From Alphaproteobacteria bacterium (GTDB lineage: Bacteria; Pseudomonadota; Alphaproteobacteria; Micropepsales; Micropepsaceae): DNA of 64,000 nucleotides. Where the stretch lies: assembly GCA_025350465.1 (NCBI GenBank), contig JANXXU010000024.1:230065-294064 (forward strand), read 5' to 3'. The position numbers and the translations under genes are program-made. Below the pieces are notes generated by a model. The model did not search any database, was not told where the DNA came from, and was given only the letters and a program-made list of their open reading frames with translations. Numbering within the stretch: position 1 is the stretch's first letter; each line of letters opens with the position of its first letter. Below are positions 37,039 through 46,919 of this stretch, piece after piece.

Positions 37039-39246
37039 ATGCGACTCGCGCCTGAACAGCCAGCACAGGCCCAACTATTCACAGCGCAGACGAGTGTCTC
37101 GGTGGTCGTTCCGCGGCCGCTGAAGGCGCTCGACTATCGCGTGCCGGACGGCATGACGCTCAAACGTGGCGACATCGTCGAGGTTCCGTTGGGGAAATCG
37201 AGCACTTGCCTTGGCGTTGTGTGGGGCTCGGGCGAAGGCGGGTTGGACGAGGCGCGAATGAAGGCGGTGGCGCATCGCTTCGACGTGGTGCCGTTGAAGG
37301 AGGAGTTGCTGCGCTTCGTTGCCTGGGTCGCGAGCTACGTCGTCGCGACGCCGGGCGCGGTGATCGATCTCGTCTTGCGGGTGCCCGATGCGCTTGAGCC
37401 GGAAAAGCCCCGGGTGGCATTTCGCCGCTCGACACGCGACGTGGCGAAACTGACGGATGCGCGGAGACGTGTGCTTGAGGTCGCCGCGGATGGTCTGGCG
37501 CGGCGTGTCGGCGAATTTGCCGAGGCCGCCGGTGTGACATCGCAAGTCGTACGCGGTCTGATCACCGCCGGCGCCCTTGAAGAAGTCGTTCTGCCGCCGA
37601 TGGGATCGGGGCCGCAGCCCGATCCGGCGTTCGCTGGCCCGGTGCTCTCGCCTGCGCAGTCAAAGGCTGCCGTTCATATGATCAAGGCCGTGCAGGCGAG
37701 AACGTTCTCGGCGGCGCTGCTGGACGGCGTGACAGGCTCGGGCAAGACCGAGACTTATTTCGAGGCGGTGGCGGCGGCGATGCAAGCGGGCCGGCAAGCG
37801 TTGATCATGCTGCCGGAGATCGCGCTGACGGTTCAATTCCTCGAGCGCTTTGCCAAACGTTTCGGAGCACGACCGGCCGAGTGGCACTCCGATTTGACGC
37901 ACGCCCAGCGACGACGCAATTGGCGCGCCGTGATGAACGGTGATGTGCGGGCGATCGTCGGCGCGCGCTCGGCCTTGTTCCTGCCGTTCAGGGATTTGGG
38001 CCTGATCGTCGTCGATGAAGAGCACGACACAGCGTTCAAGCAAGAAGACGGGCTTATCTATCACGCGCGTGACATGGCGGTCGTGCGCGCGCGCATCGAG
38101 AGCTGTCCGATCGTGCTCGCCTCGGCGACGCCTTCGCTCGAGACTTGGATCAATGCCGAGAGCGGGCGCTACACGCATTTGAAATTGCCCGAGCGGCACG
38201 GCAAGGCAACCTTGCCCAAGGCGACGCTCATCGATCTCAAGCGCGAGGAGTTGGGGGCGGGCGAATTTATCTCACCGACATTGACCCAAGCCGTGCGCGA
38301 TGTACTTGCTCAAAAAGAGCAGGCGATGTTGTTTTTGAATCGGCGCGGCTTTGCGCCTTTGACCTTGTGCAAGGCGTGCGGTCACAAGATGAAGTGCTCG
38401 CGCTGCTCGGCATGGCTCGTCGAGCATCGCTATCGGCGCAAGCTCGTGTGTCATCACTGCGGCGCAGACCGCAACATTCCGCCGGCGTGCCCCGAGTGCA
38501 AAACCGCCAACGCGTTCATTGCCTGCGGTCCGGGCGTCGAGCGCGTGGCCGAAGAGGCGAAGGCGAAATTTCCGGAGGCGCGCATCGCCATTGCCTCGAG
38601 CGATACGATGCACGGCCCGCGACAGGTGCAAGCGGCGATCGAGGCGGTCGCGGATCACTCGGTGGACCTTCTGATCGGTACGCAGATCATGGCGAAGGGG
38701 CACAATTTCCCGATGCTGACGTTGGTCGGCGTGGTCGACGGCGACATGGGACTTGAGGGTGCCGACATCCGCGCGCGCGAACGAACGTTTCAGTTGCTCC
38801 ATCAAGTTTCCGGGCGTGCGGGGCGTGCCGACCGGCCGGGCCGGGTAATGGTGCAAACGACCGATCCGCGGCATCCCGTGCTGATGGCCATTGCGTCGGG
38901 GGATCGCGATGCTTTCTATCGGACCGAGGCGGGCAAGCGAGAAGCCGGCGGACTGCCGCCTTTTGCCAAGCTCGCAGCACTGATCTTATCGGGGTGGAAG
39001 GAACAGAGCGTGCGCGAAGCCGGGGAGGCGCTGGTCGCCGCAGCACCCATCGCGCACGGCGTGCAAGTTTGGGGACCGGCGCCGGCTCCACTCGCCATGA
39101 TCCGCGGTCAAAGCCGCATGCGCATCGCAATCCACGCCGAGCGCAACGTGAACCTTCAGGCTTATCTGCGCGCATGGCTCGCGGCGCCGAAATTGTCGAG
39201 CGGTGTCACACTGTCGCTCGATGTCGATCCGCAGAGTTTTATGTAG
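37039..39246 (+). CDS. priA: Primosomal protein N' (replication restart helicase PriA)
   Basis: Reloads the replisome at stalled forks. 735 residues: N-terminal 3'-binding domain ([20 protein letters not shown]), helicase core with Walker [14 protein letters not shown] (about 232), DEEH box [24 protein letters not shown], the zinc-binding insertion with eight Cys ([16 protein letters not shown] ... [17 protein letters not shown]), [14 protein letters not shown] and [13 protein letters not shown]. The priA-atp order is common in Alphaproteobacteria. Confidence 0.96.
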   Translation: MRLAPEQPAQAQLFTAQTSVSVVVPRPLKALDYRVPDGMTLKRGDIVEVPLGKSSTCLGVVWGSGEGGLDEARMKAVAHRFDVVPLKEELLRFVAWVASYVVATPGAVIDLVLRVPDALEPEKPRVAFRRSTRDVAKLTDARRRVLEVAADGLARRVGEFAEAAGVTSQVVRGLITAGALEEVVLPPMGSGPQPDPAFAGPVLSPAQSKAAVHMIKAVQARTFSAALLDGVTGSGKTETYFEAVAAAMQAGRQALIMLPEIALTVQFLERFAKRFGARPAEWHSDLTHAQRRRNWRAVMNGDVRAIVGARSALFLPFRDLGLIVVDEEHDTAFKQEDGLIYHARDMAVVRARIESCPIVLASATPSLETWINAESGRYTHLKLPERHGKATLPKATLIDLKREELGAGEFISPTLTQAVRDVLAQKEQAMLFLNRRGFAPLTLCKACGHKMKCSRCSAWLVEHRYRRKLVCHHCGADRNIPPACPECKTANAFIACGPGVERVAEEAKAKFPEARIAIASSDTMHGPRQVQAAIEAVADHSVDLLIGTQIMAKGHNFPMLTLVGVVDGDMGLEGADIRARERTFQLLHQVSGRAGRADRPGRVMVQTTDPRHPVLMAIASGDRDAFYRTEAGKREAGGLPPFAKLAALILSGWKEQSVREAGEALVAAAPIAHGVQVWGPAPAPLAMIRGQSRMRIAIHAERNVNLQAYLRAWLAAPKLSSGVTLSLDVDPQSFM

Positions 39247-39447
39247 CCGACCCGGCGTGGATTTGAGCAGCGAAGCGCTTGGTCATGTTGCGCTGCAATG
39301 GAGCCTATGCTACCACGCGGCCGCGGCGTTCACCGGGGTCGGAACACGCTCCCGTCCCACGCAAACACGTTTTGAATCAATAGCCTAGCCATCCGGGCAA
39401 CCGGTACCACGGCAACGCTTTCGTTTTGTCCGGAGTAGCAAAGAATC

Positions 39448-40005
39448 GTGGCCGGCGAATCCATCTCCTCATCCAGTCTAGCGGGGCGTTATGCCACAGC
39501 CCTGGTCGATCTTGCGCTCGAGAACAAGACGCTCGACGCGGTCGCCGGCGAACTCAAGCGGCTGCAGGATTTGCTCAACGGCAGCTCGGATCTCAAGCGC
39601 CTCGTTCGCTCGCCTGTGTTCTCGCGCGAAGAGCAGGGCAACGCGATGGCGGCAATCCTCACCCGGCTCAACGTCAGCGCTCTGACCAAGAATTTCGTCG
39701 GCCTTGTTGCGAAGAAGCGGCGCCTCTTTGCGCTCAGCGACATCATCCGCGCCTTCGAGAAGATCGTCGCGGCGCGGCGCGGCGAAATCTCGGCCGAGGT
39801 GACGAGTGCGCAAGCGCTGAAGCCCGAACAAGTGACCGCGCTATCGGGCACGCTCAAAGATGCTTTCAAGCGCGATGTTCGGCTGACGACACAAGTCGAT
39901 CCGTCGCTGCTCGGCGGGCTCGTCGTCAAGATCGGGTCGCGCCAGATCGATTCCTCACTCAAAGCCAAGCTCGTGCGCCTGACGCGCGCGATGAAAGGGG
40001 CCTAA
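39448..40005 (+). CDS. atpH: ATP synthase F1 delta subunit
   Basis: Stator subunit linking F1 to the b-subunit stalk; 185 residues, starts at GTG 39448. Typical N-terminal SLAGRYATALVDLALENKTL, central FVGLVAKKRRLFALSDIIRA and C-terminal LGGLVVKIGSRQIDSSLKAK. First gene of atpHAGDC; the 200-base gap before it should hold the operon promoter, which I could not assign with confidence. Confidence 0.95.
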   Translation: MAGESISSSSLAGRYATALVDLALENKTLDAVAGELKRLQDLLNGSSDLKRLVRSPVFSREEQGNAMAAILTRLNVSALTKNFVGLVAKKRRLFALSDIIRAFEKIVAARRGEISAEVTSAQALKPEQVTALSGTLKDAFKRDVRLTTQVDPSLLGGLVVKIGSRQIDSSLKAKLVRLTRAMKGA

Positions 40006-40011
40006 AGACCC

Positions 40012-41541
40012 ATGGACATTCAAGCCGCTGAAATTTCCGCCATCCTGAAACAGCAGATCAAGAACTTCGGCGCCGAAGCCGAGGTCAGCGAGATCGGGCA
40101 AGTGCTGTCGGTTGGCGACGGCATCGCGCGCATCCACGGCCTCGACAAAGTGCAGGCCGGCGAGATGGTCGAATTTCCCGGCGGCATCAAAGGTATGGCG
40201 CTGAACCTGGAGAGCGACAATGTCGGCGTCGTGATCTTCGGCAACGACCGCGACATCAAGGAAGGCGACATCGTCAAACGCACGGGCTCGATCGTCGACG
40301 TGCCGGTCGGCAAGGGCTTGCTTGGCCGTGTGGTCGATCCGCTCGGCAATCCGCTCGACGGCAAGGGGCCGATCGCGTCGAAAGAGCGCCGCCGCGTCGA
40401 CGTCAAGGCGCCGGGCATCATCCCGCGCCGCTCGGTGCACGAGCCGATGCAAACGGGCTTGAAGTCCGTCGACTCGTTGATTCCGATCGGCCGCGGCCAA
40501 CGCGAGCTCATCATCGGCGACCGCCAGACCGGGAAGACGGCGATCGCCATCGACACGATCATCAACCAGAAGACGGTGAATGCGTCGGGCGACGAGAAGC
40601 AAAAGCTCTATTGCATCTATGTCGCCATCGGTCAGAAGCGTTCGACCGTCGCGCAAATCGTCAAGACGCTCGAGCAATTCGGCGCGATGGACTACACGAT
40701 CGTCGTCGCGGCGACCGCGTCCGATCCGGCGCCGCTACAGTTCCTGGCGCCGTTCGCTGGTTGCACGATGGGCGAGTTCTTCCGCGACAACGGCATGCAC
40801 GCGGTCATCATCTACGACGATTTGTCGAAGCAGGCGGTCGCCTATCGCCAGATGTCGCTGTTGCTGCGCCGCCCGCCCGGGCGCGAAGCCTATCCGGGCG
40901 ACGTGTTCTATCTTCACTCGCGCTTGTTGGAGCGTGCCGCGAAGTTGAACGACGCGAACGGCTCGGGGTCGCTGACCGCGCTGCCGGTGATCGAAACGCA
41001 AGCCAACGACGTGTCGGCTTACATTCCGACCAATGTCATTTCGATCACCGACGGGCAGATTTTCCTCGAGACCGAATTGTTCTATCAAGGCATTCGTCCG
41101 GCGGTGAACGTCGGCATCTCGGTGTCGCGTGTCGGTTCGTCGGCACAGATCAAGGCGATGAAGCAGGTCGCCGGCACGATGAAGTCGGACCTTGCGCAAT
41201 ACCGCGAGATGGCGGCATTCGCGCAGTTCGGCTCCGACCTCGATGCCGTGACGCAGCGCATGCTGGCGCGCGGCGAGCGGCTGACGGAGCTTTTGAAGCA
41301 GCCGCAGTTCGCCCCGTTCCCGGTCGAGGAACAGGTCGTTTCCATTTTTGCCGGCACGCGCGGCTATCTCGACAAGCTCGCGGTCAACGCGATCGGCCGG
41401 TTTGAGAAGCAGTTGTTGGCGCGGCTGCGCGCCAGCAACAAAGACATCCTCGACGGCATTCGGACGGCGCGCGAGTTGACGAAAGATCTCGAAGCCAAGC
41501 TGCGCGCCGTTCTCGACGATTTTTCGAAGAGCTTTGCGTAA
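40012..41541 (+). CDS. atpA: ATP synthase F1 alpha subunit
   Basis: Regulatory nucleotide-binding subunit of the F1 hexamer. 509 residues, normal length. N-terminal [21 protein letters not shown]-loop [18 protein letters not shown] (about residue 170), [20 protein letters not shown], the arginine-finger region [20 protein letters not shown] and FAQFGSDLD. Six bases after atpH. Confidence 0.98.
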   Translation: MDIQAAEISAILKQQIKNFGAEAEVSEIGQVLSVGDGIARIHGLDKVQAGEMVEFPGGIKGMALNLESDNVGVVIFGNDRDIKEGDIVKRTGSIVDVPVGKGLLGRVVDPLGNPLDGKGPIASKERRRVDVKAPGIIPRRSVHEPMQTGLKSVDSLIPIGRGQRELIIGDRQTGKTAIAIDTIINQKTVNASGDEKQKLYCIYVAIGQKRSTVAQIVKTLEQFGAMDYTIVVAATASDPAPLQFLAPFAGCTMGEFFRDNGMHAVIIYDDLSKQAVAYRQMSLLLRRPPGREAYPGDVFYLHSRLLERAAKLNDANGSGSLTALPVIETQANDVSAYIPTNVISITDGQIFLETELFYQGIRPAVNVGISVSRVGSSAQIKAMKQVAGTMKSDLAQYREMAAFAQFGSDLDAVTQRMLARGERLTELLKQPQFAPFPVEEQVVSIFAGTRGYLDKLAVNAIGRFEKQLLARLRASNKDILDGIRTARELTKDLEAKLRAVLDDFSKSFA

Positions 41542-41547
41542 CCACCG

Positions 41548-42429
41548 ATGCCGAGCCTCAAAGACCTCCGCAACCGCATCGCCAGCGTGAAATCGACGCG
41601 CAAGATCACGCGCGCGATGCAACTCGTCGCCGCGTCCAAATTGAAGCGGGCGCAAGAGGCGGCGGAAGCGGCGCGCCCTTACGCCGAAAAGATGCAAGCG
41701 GTTCTTGCCAACGTCGCGGCGAGCATGGGCAACAATGGCGGCGCGCCGAAGTTGCTTGCCGGTACCGGGAGCGACGAGCGGCATCTGCTGGTTGTGATGA
41801 CGGCCGATCGCGGCCTGTGCGGCGGCTTCAACACCAACATCGTGAAGCTCGTGCGCCAGAGGATCGAGGCGCTCACGCGCGACGGCAAGACGGTGAAGAT
41901 CCTCTGCGTCGGTCGTAAGGGCCGCGACCAACTCAAACGCTTCTATGGTGCGCTCATCGTCGACACGGTCGAGTTCACCGGCATTCGCCGGGTCGGCTTT
42001 GCGCAAGCCGTCGACGTGGCGAAGCGCGTGTTCGAGCTTTTCGATCGCGGCGACGTAGACGTCGCGACGATGTTCTTCGGCCGCTTCAAATCGGTGATCA
42101 GCCAGGTGCCGACGGCGCAGCGTTTGATCCCGGCCGAGATCCCGGCCGGCGCCAAGACGGCCGACCTCAAAGGCGGCGCTTACGAATACGAGCCGGACGA
42201 GGCGGTGATCCTTGCCGACCTCTTGCCGCGCAATGTGACGGTGCAAATCTTCCGCGGCATTCTGGAAAGCCAGGCGTCGTTCTTCGGCGCGCAGATGGCG
42301 GCGATGGATTCGGCGACGCGCAATGCGGGCGAAGTCATCGATGAATTGAGCCTGCGCTACAATCGCTCGCGCCAGGCGCAGATCACCAAGGAATTGATCG
42401 AGATCATTTCGGGCGCGGAAGCGCTCTAG
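41548..42429 (+). CDS. atpG: ATP synthase F1 gamma subunit
   Basis: Central rotor shaft, 293 residues. N-terminal coiled helix [20 protein letters not shown] with [34 protein letters not shown] in the middle; C-terminal helix [20 protein letters not shown] with [20 protein letters not shown]. Six bases after atpA and twelve before atpD. Confidence 0.97.
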   Translation: MPSLKDLRNRIASVKSTRKITRAMQLVAASKLKRAQEAAEAARPYAEKMQAVLANVAASMGNNGGAPKLLAGTGSDERHLLVVMTADRGLCGGFNTNIVKLVRQRIEALTRDGKTVKILCVGRKGRDQLKRFYGALIVDTVEFTGIRRVGFAQAVDVAKRVFELFDRGDVDVATMFFGRFKSVISQVPTAQRLIPAEIPAGAKTADLKGGAYEYEPDEAVILADLLPRNVTVQIFRGILESQASFFGAQMAAMDSATRNAGEVIDELSLRYNRSRQAQITKELIEIISGAEAL

Positions 42430-43872
<1,443 letters not shown>

Positions 43873-43906
43873 TGAGCGCAGTGCCGGCGTTTCAGAACTT
43901 CACTGG

Positions 43907-44054
43907 TACCGCCCCCGCTGTGGGGCGGTCGATCGTTCGACGCCGTCAGGCGGAGAAGGATCGGGTGGGGGGATTCTCCGGCGCCGAAGTCCCCCCACCC
44001 GATCCGGCTTCGCTGACGCTTCGCCGTATCGACCGCCCCACAGCGGGGGCGGTA
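43907..44054. repeat. 148-bp palindromic MITE-like repeat between atpD and atpC
   Basis: Outer arms of 27 identical bases (43907-43933, starting TACCGCCCCCGCTGTGGGGC, and its complement ending at 44054) and inner arms of 16 identical bases (GGATCGGGTGGGGGGA at 43958-43973 with its complement at 43990-44005) around a 16-base loop TTCTCCGGCGCCGAAG. The region between arms is partly matched. The whole could fold into one long hairpin in the atp mRNA. Open in several frames but with no gene-like product. Confidence 0.85.
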
Positions 44055-44118
44055 ACACTGGATTGGCGATGCGCAAATTCCGATCGCCGCCGTGTTGCCA
44101 CCAGCGGAAGCAATTGAG

Positions 44119-44520
44119 ATGGCCAAGTTCCACTTCGATCTCGTTTCGCCGGAGCGGTTGCTCATGTCGGCGGAGGTGACCCAGGTCGACGTGCCGGGGA
44201 TCGAGGGCGATTTCGGCGTGCTCGCGGGTCACGCGCCGCTGATCACGAGCCTTAGGCCCGGCGTCGTCGCGATCAAGGCGCAGGGCCGGGACGACGAGCG
44301 CATCTTCGTGCGCGGCGGCTTTGCCGAGGTCAATCTCGACGGGCTGACCATCCTCGCCGAGGAGGCGATGCCGCTGGCCGAACTCGATGCCGCCGCGCTT
44401 GACGCCCAGGTCAAGGACGCCGAGGAAGATTTGGGCGACGCCAAGGACGACGCGGCGCGGCAAAAGGCCCAAGAATCCCTTGACCGCCTCCGGGAGCTGC
44501 GCGTTGCATTGGTGCACTGA
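44119..44520 (+). CDS. atpC: ATP synthase F1 epsilon subunit
   Basis: Rotor and regulatory subunit, 133 residues. MAKFHFDLVSPERLLMSAEV at the start, VDVPGIEGDFGVLAGHAPLI in the beta-sandwich and a C-terminal helical pair rich in Ala/Asp/Lys (AQVKDAEEDLGDAKDDAARQ). The ATG at 44119 follows a GGAAG stretch at 44106-44110 and matches the family N-terminus. A likely terminator follows within 15 bases. Confidence 0.95.
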   Translation: MAKFHFDLVSPERLLMSAEVTQVDVPGIEGDFGVLAGHAPLITSLRPGVVAIKAQGRDDERIFVRGGFAEVNLDGLTILAEEAMPLAELDAAALDAQVKDAEEDLGDAKDDAARQKAQESLDRLRELRVALVH

Positions 44521-44533
44521 GTGATTTTTGACC

Positions 44534-44564
44534 ACCCTGGGCGGTAGGCAAGGTCCCGGGTTTT
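44534..44564 (+). terminator. Probable terminator of the atp operon
   Basis: ACCC-T-GGG (44534-44541) pairs with CCCGGGT (44555-44561) with one bulged base, followed by TTTC. A stem of seven pairs with a short T run, 13 bases after the atpC stop. Confidence 0.5.
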
Positions 44565-44581
44565 CGCTAGATTTTTTGGCC

Positions 44582-45484
44582 ATGGGGCGCGTCTTGGGCG
44601 GCCCCTTTCAGTCTTCGGAGTGCCGATCGTTGCGCAATCATTGGACGCTCGACATCATCGATTGGTCGAAATTCGACGCCGCCAAGGTCGAACCGGCGCT
44701 GCTGCGCGCGGTCAAGGCCGCCTCGCTCGTCGAATACAACGCCAAGGATTACGTCGAATATCTGCGCCAGGTCTTTCGCGACGACGCCGAGACGATCGCG
44801 GTGATCGAGCAATGGGGCGCGGAAGAGGTTCAGCACGGCGACGCGCTGGGCCGCTGGGCCGAAATGGCGGACCCGACCTTCAAATTCGCCGAGGCGTTCG
44901 CACGTTTCCGCAAAGGCTATACGCCGCCGCACTTCGTCAATGCCGACGGTTCGATCCGCGGCAGCCGCATCGGCGAGCTGATCGCGCGCTGCGTCGTGGA
45001 ATGCGGCACATCGTCGGGCTATACGGCGCTGCGCGATGCGAGCGACGAGCCGGTGCTGAAGCAGATCGCGGGGCTCATCGCCGCTGACGAATTCAGGCAC
45101 TACCGCCTGTTCTACGACCTCATGCACCAGCAGACGGAACAGCTGCCGGCGTTCTGGGAGCGTCTGCGCATCGCCGCGACGCGCGTGAGCGAGGCCGAGG
45201 ACGACGAACTGGCCTATGCCTTCTATTGCGCCAACGTGCCGGCCGAGCGCACGGGCGAGATCAAGTACGACCGCAAGGCCTATTTCAACATGTATCAGGC
45301 ATGCGCGATGAAGATGTACCGCCGCCCGCACGTCGAGCGCATGACGGCGATGATCGGCCGCGCGATCGGCCTGCATCCGGAATCGCGTGTCGTGAAGTGG
45401 TCGGGACGCGCGTTCTGGGAAGTCATCCGCTGGCGCGCCTGGGCCGCCGGCGACGACCAACACGACGAACGGCGCGCAGCGTAA
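44582..45484 (+). CDS. Ferritin-like di-iron domain protein
   Basis: A ~300-residue helical protein with two ExxH-type motifs typical of ferritin-like di-iron sites: EEVQHGDALGRWAEM and ADEFRHYRLFYDLMHQQ, plus upstream Glu in ASLVEYNAKDYVEYL and in ECGTSSGYTALRD. Resembles a widespread alphaproteobacterial family next to acyl-ACP desaturases and rubrerythrins; substrate unknown. The start is uncertain: ATG 44582 is given; a TTG at 44630 has a better-placed CGGAG and gives the conserved opening NHWTLDIIDWSKFD. Confidence 0.8.
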   Translation: MGRVLGGPFQSSECRSLRNHWTLDIIDWSKFDAAKVEPALLRAVKAASLVEYNAKDYVEYLRQVFRDDAETIAVIEQWGAEEVQHGDALGRWAEMADPTFKFAEAFARFRKGYTPPHFVNADGSIRGSRIGELIARCVVECGTSSGYTALRDASDEPVLKQIAGLIAADEFRHYRLFYDLMHQQTEQLPAFWERLRIAATRVSEAEDDELAYAFYCANVPAERTGEIKYDRKAYFNMYQACAMKMYRRPHVERMTAMIGRAIGLHPESRVVKWSGRAFWEVIRWRAWAAGDDQHDERRAA

Positions 45485-45680
45485 GCTTTTTACCAAAGCA
45501 CTATCATCCCAGCCTTAGCGGAGCCAGATCGCGCGAGCGATCTGTTGCGACGCTTAGAGCCGGGACCCAGCCGACCCGAAGAACAACTCGGTCTTCGACC
45601 CTCGATCCGCGGGTATACGGACCAATTCATTTTCAAATTCAGGAAGCCGAAGTAGCACCATCGCTGTCATCCCACCCTGA

Positions 45681-45799
45681 GCTGTCATCCCCGCGCAGGC
45701 GGGGACCCAGCCCTCTTGAGAAAGACTCTTCCTGATCGAGCGCGTCACGTGCGCTCTTGCCAATTTCGTTGCTGGGTCCCCGCCTGCGCGGGGATGACG
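45681..45799. repeat. Inverted pair of GTCATCCCCGCG...CGGGGACCCAGC repeats
   Basis: Left copy 45681-45711 (GCTGTCATCCCCGCGCAGGC then GGGGACCCAGC) and right copy 45771-45799, its reverse complement, with 59 bases between. Each copy is itself a small hairpin (CCCCGC/GCGGGG). A diverged copy of the same family is at 54662-54690. Such repeats are widely scattered in proteobacterial genomes. Confidence 0.8.
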
Positions 45800-45870
45800 G
45801 CTGGGGCGTGCGCCTCCCGCTCGCAGACGCACTCCAGTTGCGAATGCGAATGGGACCCCACCCTTTTGCC

Positions 45871-45947
45871 GTTACAACGTTACAAGCCGCAGGTTTCCGC
45901 GGTTTATGCCGTTACAAACCCGTTGCAGTGCCGTTACATCGTAACGG
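45871..45947. repeat. GTTACA repeat cluster with dyad
   Basis: GTTACA occurs at 45871, 45879, 45911 and 45933; three copies extend to GCCGTTACA. The last forms a perfect dyad CCGTTAC-ATC-GTAACGG at 45931-45947. The regular motif suggests a protein-binding site array or the remnant of a repeat element. Confidence 0.5.
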
Positions 45948-46161
45948 GTGACGCTTCGATAACCGCTTGGTTGCCCGAGGACCGGGCGCAATTCGGGGCA
46001 CACATCGCGCTTATGGCCGCGACAGCCTTTGCACAAGATTCACGATGTCAAAGAGCCAGACGACCAGGGAGTTTTTCGAGACTCGTGTCAAGCGCCATGG
46101 GCGCAGGTTCGCCGTTGCGTGAGGTCACGGGGCCGTCTCTGCCAAGAGCTCGATGCGCCCG

Positions 46162-46512
46162 CTATTTTTGTTCGTCGGCGTGCATCGCGTGCAAAATGCG
46201 GTGCAGCACCGGCGCCAGCACGACGGCGGTGACGCCGATCAGCAGCAGCCCCGAATAGAGCGCATAGAGCCCGGCGAAGATTTTCGCCGCGTCGTTGTCC
46301 AAGGTCGCGACCGGCCCCATGCCGCCCAAGATCATCGCCGCGTCGAGGAAGGCGTCGACAAGCGAGAGACGCGCGAAATACATGTAGCCGGCCATGCCGA
46401 CCAATAGCGACGCGGCGATAAGCGCGAGCCCGAACAGCAACGAGCGCGCGACGCGCTGCGCGAAGACCTGGCGGGTCGCTAGCTTCTGACGTTTGTGCTC
46501 GTAGCGGAACAT
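46162..46512 (-). CDS. Small membrane protein, ion-channel-like
   Basis: 116 residues from the ATG at 46512, preceded by GAGGAAAG. Two transmembrane segments (about 25-47, SLLFGLALIAASLLVGMAGY, and about 78-102, GLYALYSGLLLIGVTAVVLA) flank a loop DAFLDAAMILGGMGPVATLD. The layout recalls two-TM potassium-channel-like proteins annotated in related genomes, but the selectivity-filter motif TVGYG is absent and GGMGP sits at its place, so channel function is doubtful. C-terminal LAPVLHRILHAMHADE is charged and cytoplasmic. Confidence 0.7.
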   Translation of the reverse strand: MFRYEHKRQKLATRQVFAQRVARSLLFGLALIAASLLVGMAGYMYFARLSLVDAFLDAAMILGGMGPVATLDNDAAKIFAGLYALYSGLLLIGVTAVVLAPVLHRILHAMHADEQK

Positions 46513-46570
46513 GACTTTCCTCGGCGCACCTAGGGTGAGCATAGCCCAATCTTCGGTTGCCGCGTATTCG

Positions 46571-46837
46571 TTACCCGCCGCTCAACGCACCGAAGATGTG
46601 GACCTCCGAGGCTTGCGCAAGGCGCGGCGTTATCTCCTGCACCCGCTCGCCGTTGACGAAGATGCGCATGTGTTGGCGGATGCGGTTTTGTTCGTCGACG
46701 ACGCGGAAGCGAATGCCGGGGTAGCGCTGGTCGATGTCGGTGAGGGCTTCGTCGACGGTCGAGCCCTCGGCCGGGACTTGCGTGGCACCGTTGGTGTAGT
46801 TGCGCAGTTGCGTCGGGATAAAGACGGTGATCGCCAT
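46571..46837 (-). CDS. MoaD/ThiS-family ubiquitin-fold protein
   Basis: 88-residue beta-grasp protein starting at 46837. MAITVFIPTQLRNYTNGATQ and the middle GSTVDEALTDIDQRYPGIRF match MoaD/ThiS small sulfur carriers; HMRIFVNGERVQEI and the C-terminal GG (ALSGG) complete the pattern. The terminal diglycine suggests it can be adenylated and carry sulfur or be conjugated. No moaE, thiG or E1 enzyme is adjacent. Instead it is next to a BNR-repeat gene, a pairing I recall in other bacteria. Confidence 0.85.
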   Translation of the reverse strand: MAITVFIPTQLRNYTNGATQVPAEGSTVDEALTDIDQRYPGIRFRVVDEQNRIRQHMRIFVNGERVQEITPRLAQASEVHIFGALSGG

Positions 46838-46853
46838 GTGCTTACTTGGCTTT

Positions 46854-46919
46854 CCTGGGAGCGCGGGCATCTTGCCCGCTAGAGGAAAGAAGAGCGGGCG
46901 GGACGCCCGCGCTCCCAGG
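46854..46919. repeat. 66-bp palindromic repeat between MoaD/ThiS and BNR genes
   Basis: Perfect 15-bp terminal inverted repeats CCTGGGAGCGCGGGC (46854-46868) / GCCCGCGCTCCCAGG (46905-46919), with an inner GCCCGCT/AGCGGGC pair around a purine-rich loop. A partial copy GGGACGCCCGCGCTCTCAGG lies at 48472-48491. Could act as a hairpin limiting read-through between the two genes. Confidence 0.8.

Larger units (their letters stand above)
45485..46161. other. Repeat-rich intergenic region without a supportable gene
   Basis: 677 bases between the ferritin-like gene and the membrane-protein gene. It holds an inverted pair of GTCATCCCCGCG-type repeats (45681-45799), a cluster of GTTACA repeats with a dyad (45871-45947), and about 200 further bases where open frames exist on both strands but none has a family match, good ribosome site or consistent codon use. 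I see no RNA gene in it. Confidence 0.5.

Noticed and set aside
39247..39447. A sigma-70 promoter for the atp operon
   Set aside because: Several TATGCT- and TTG-like hexamers exist but none with acceptable spacing, so none is reported.
45716..46258. 180-residue plus-strand frame in the repeat region
   Set aside because: Starts inside a repeat, runs antisense into the small membrane-protein gene, and has no ribosome site or protein-like composition.
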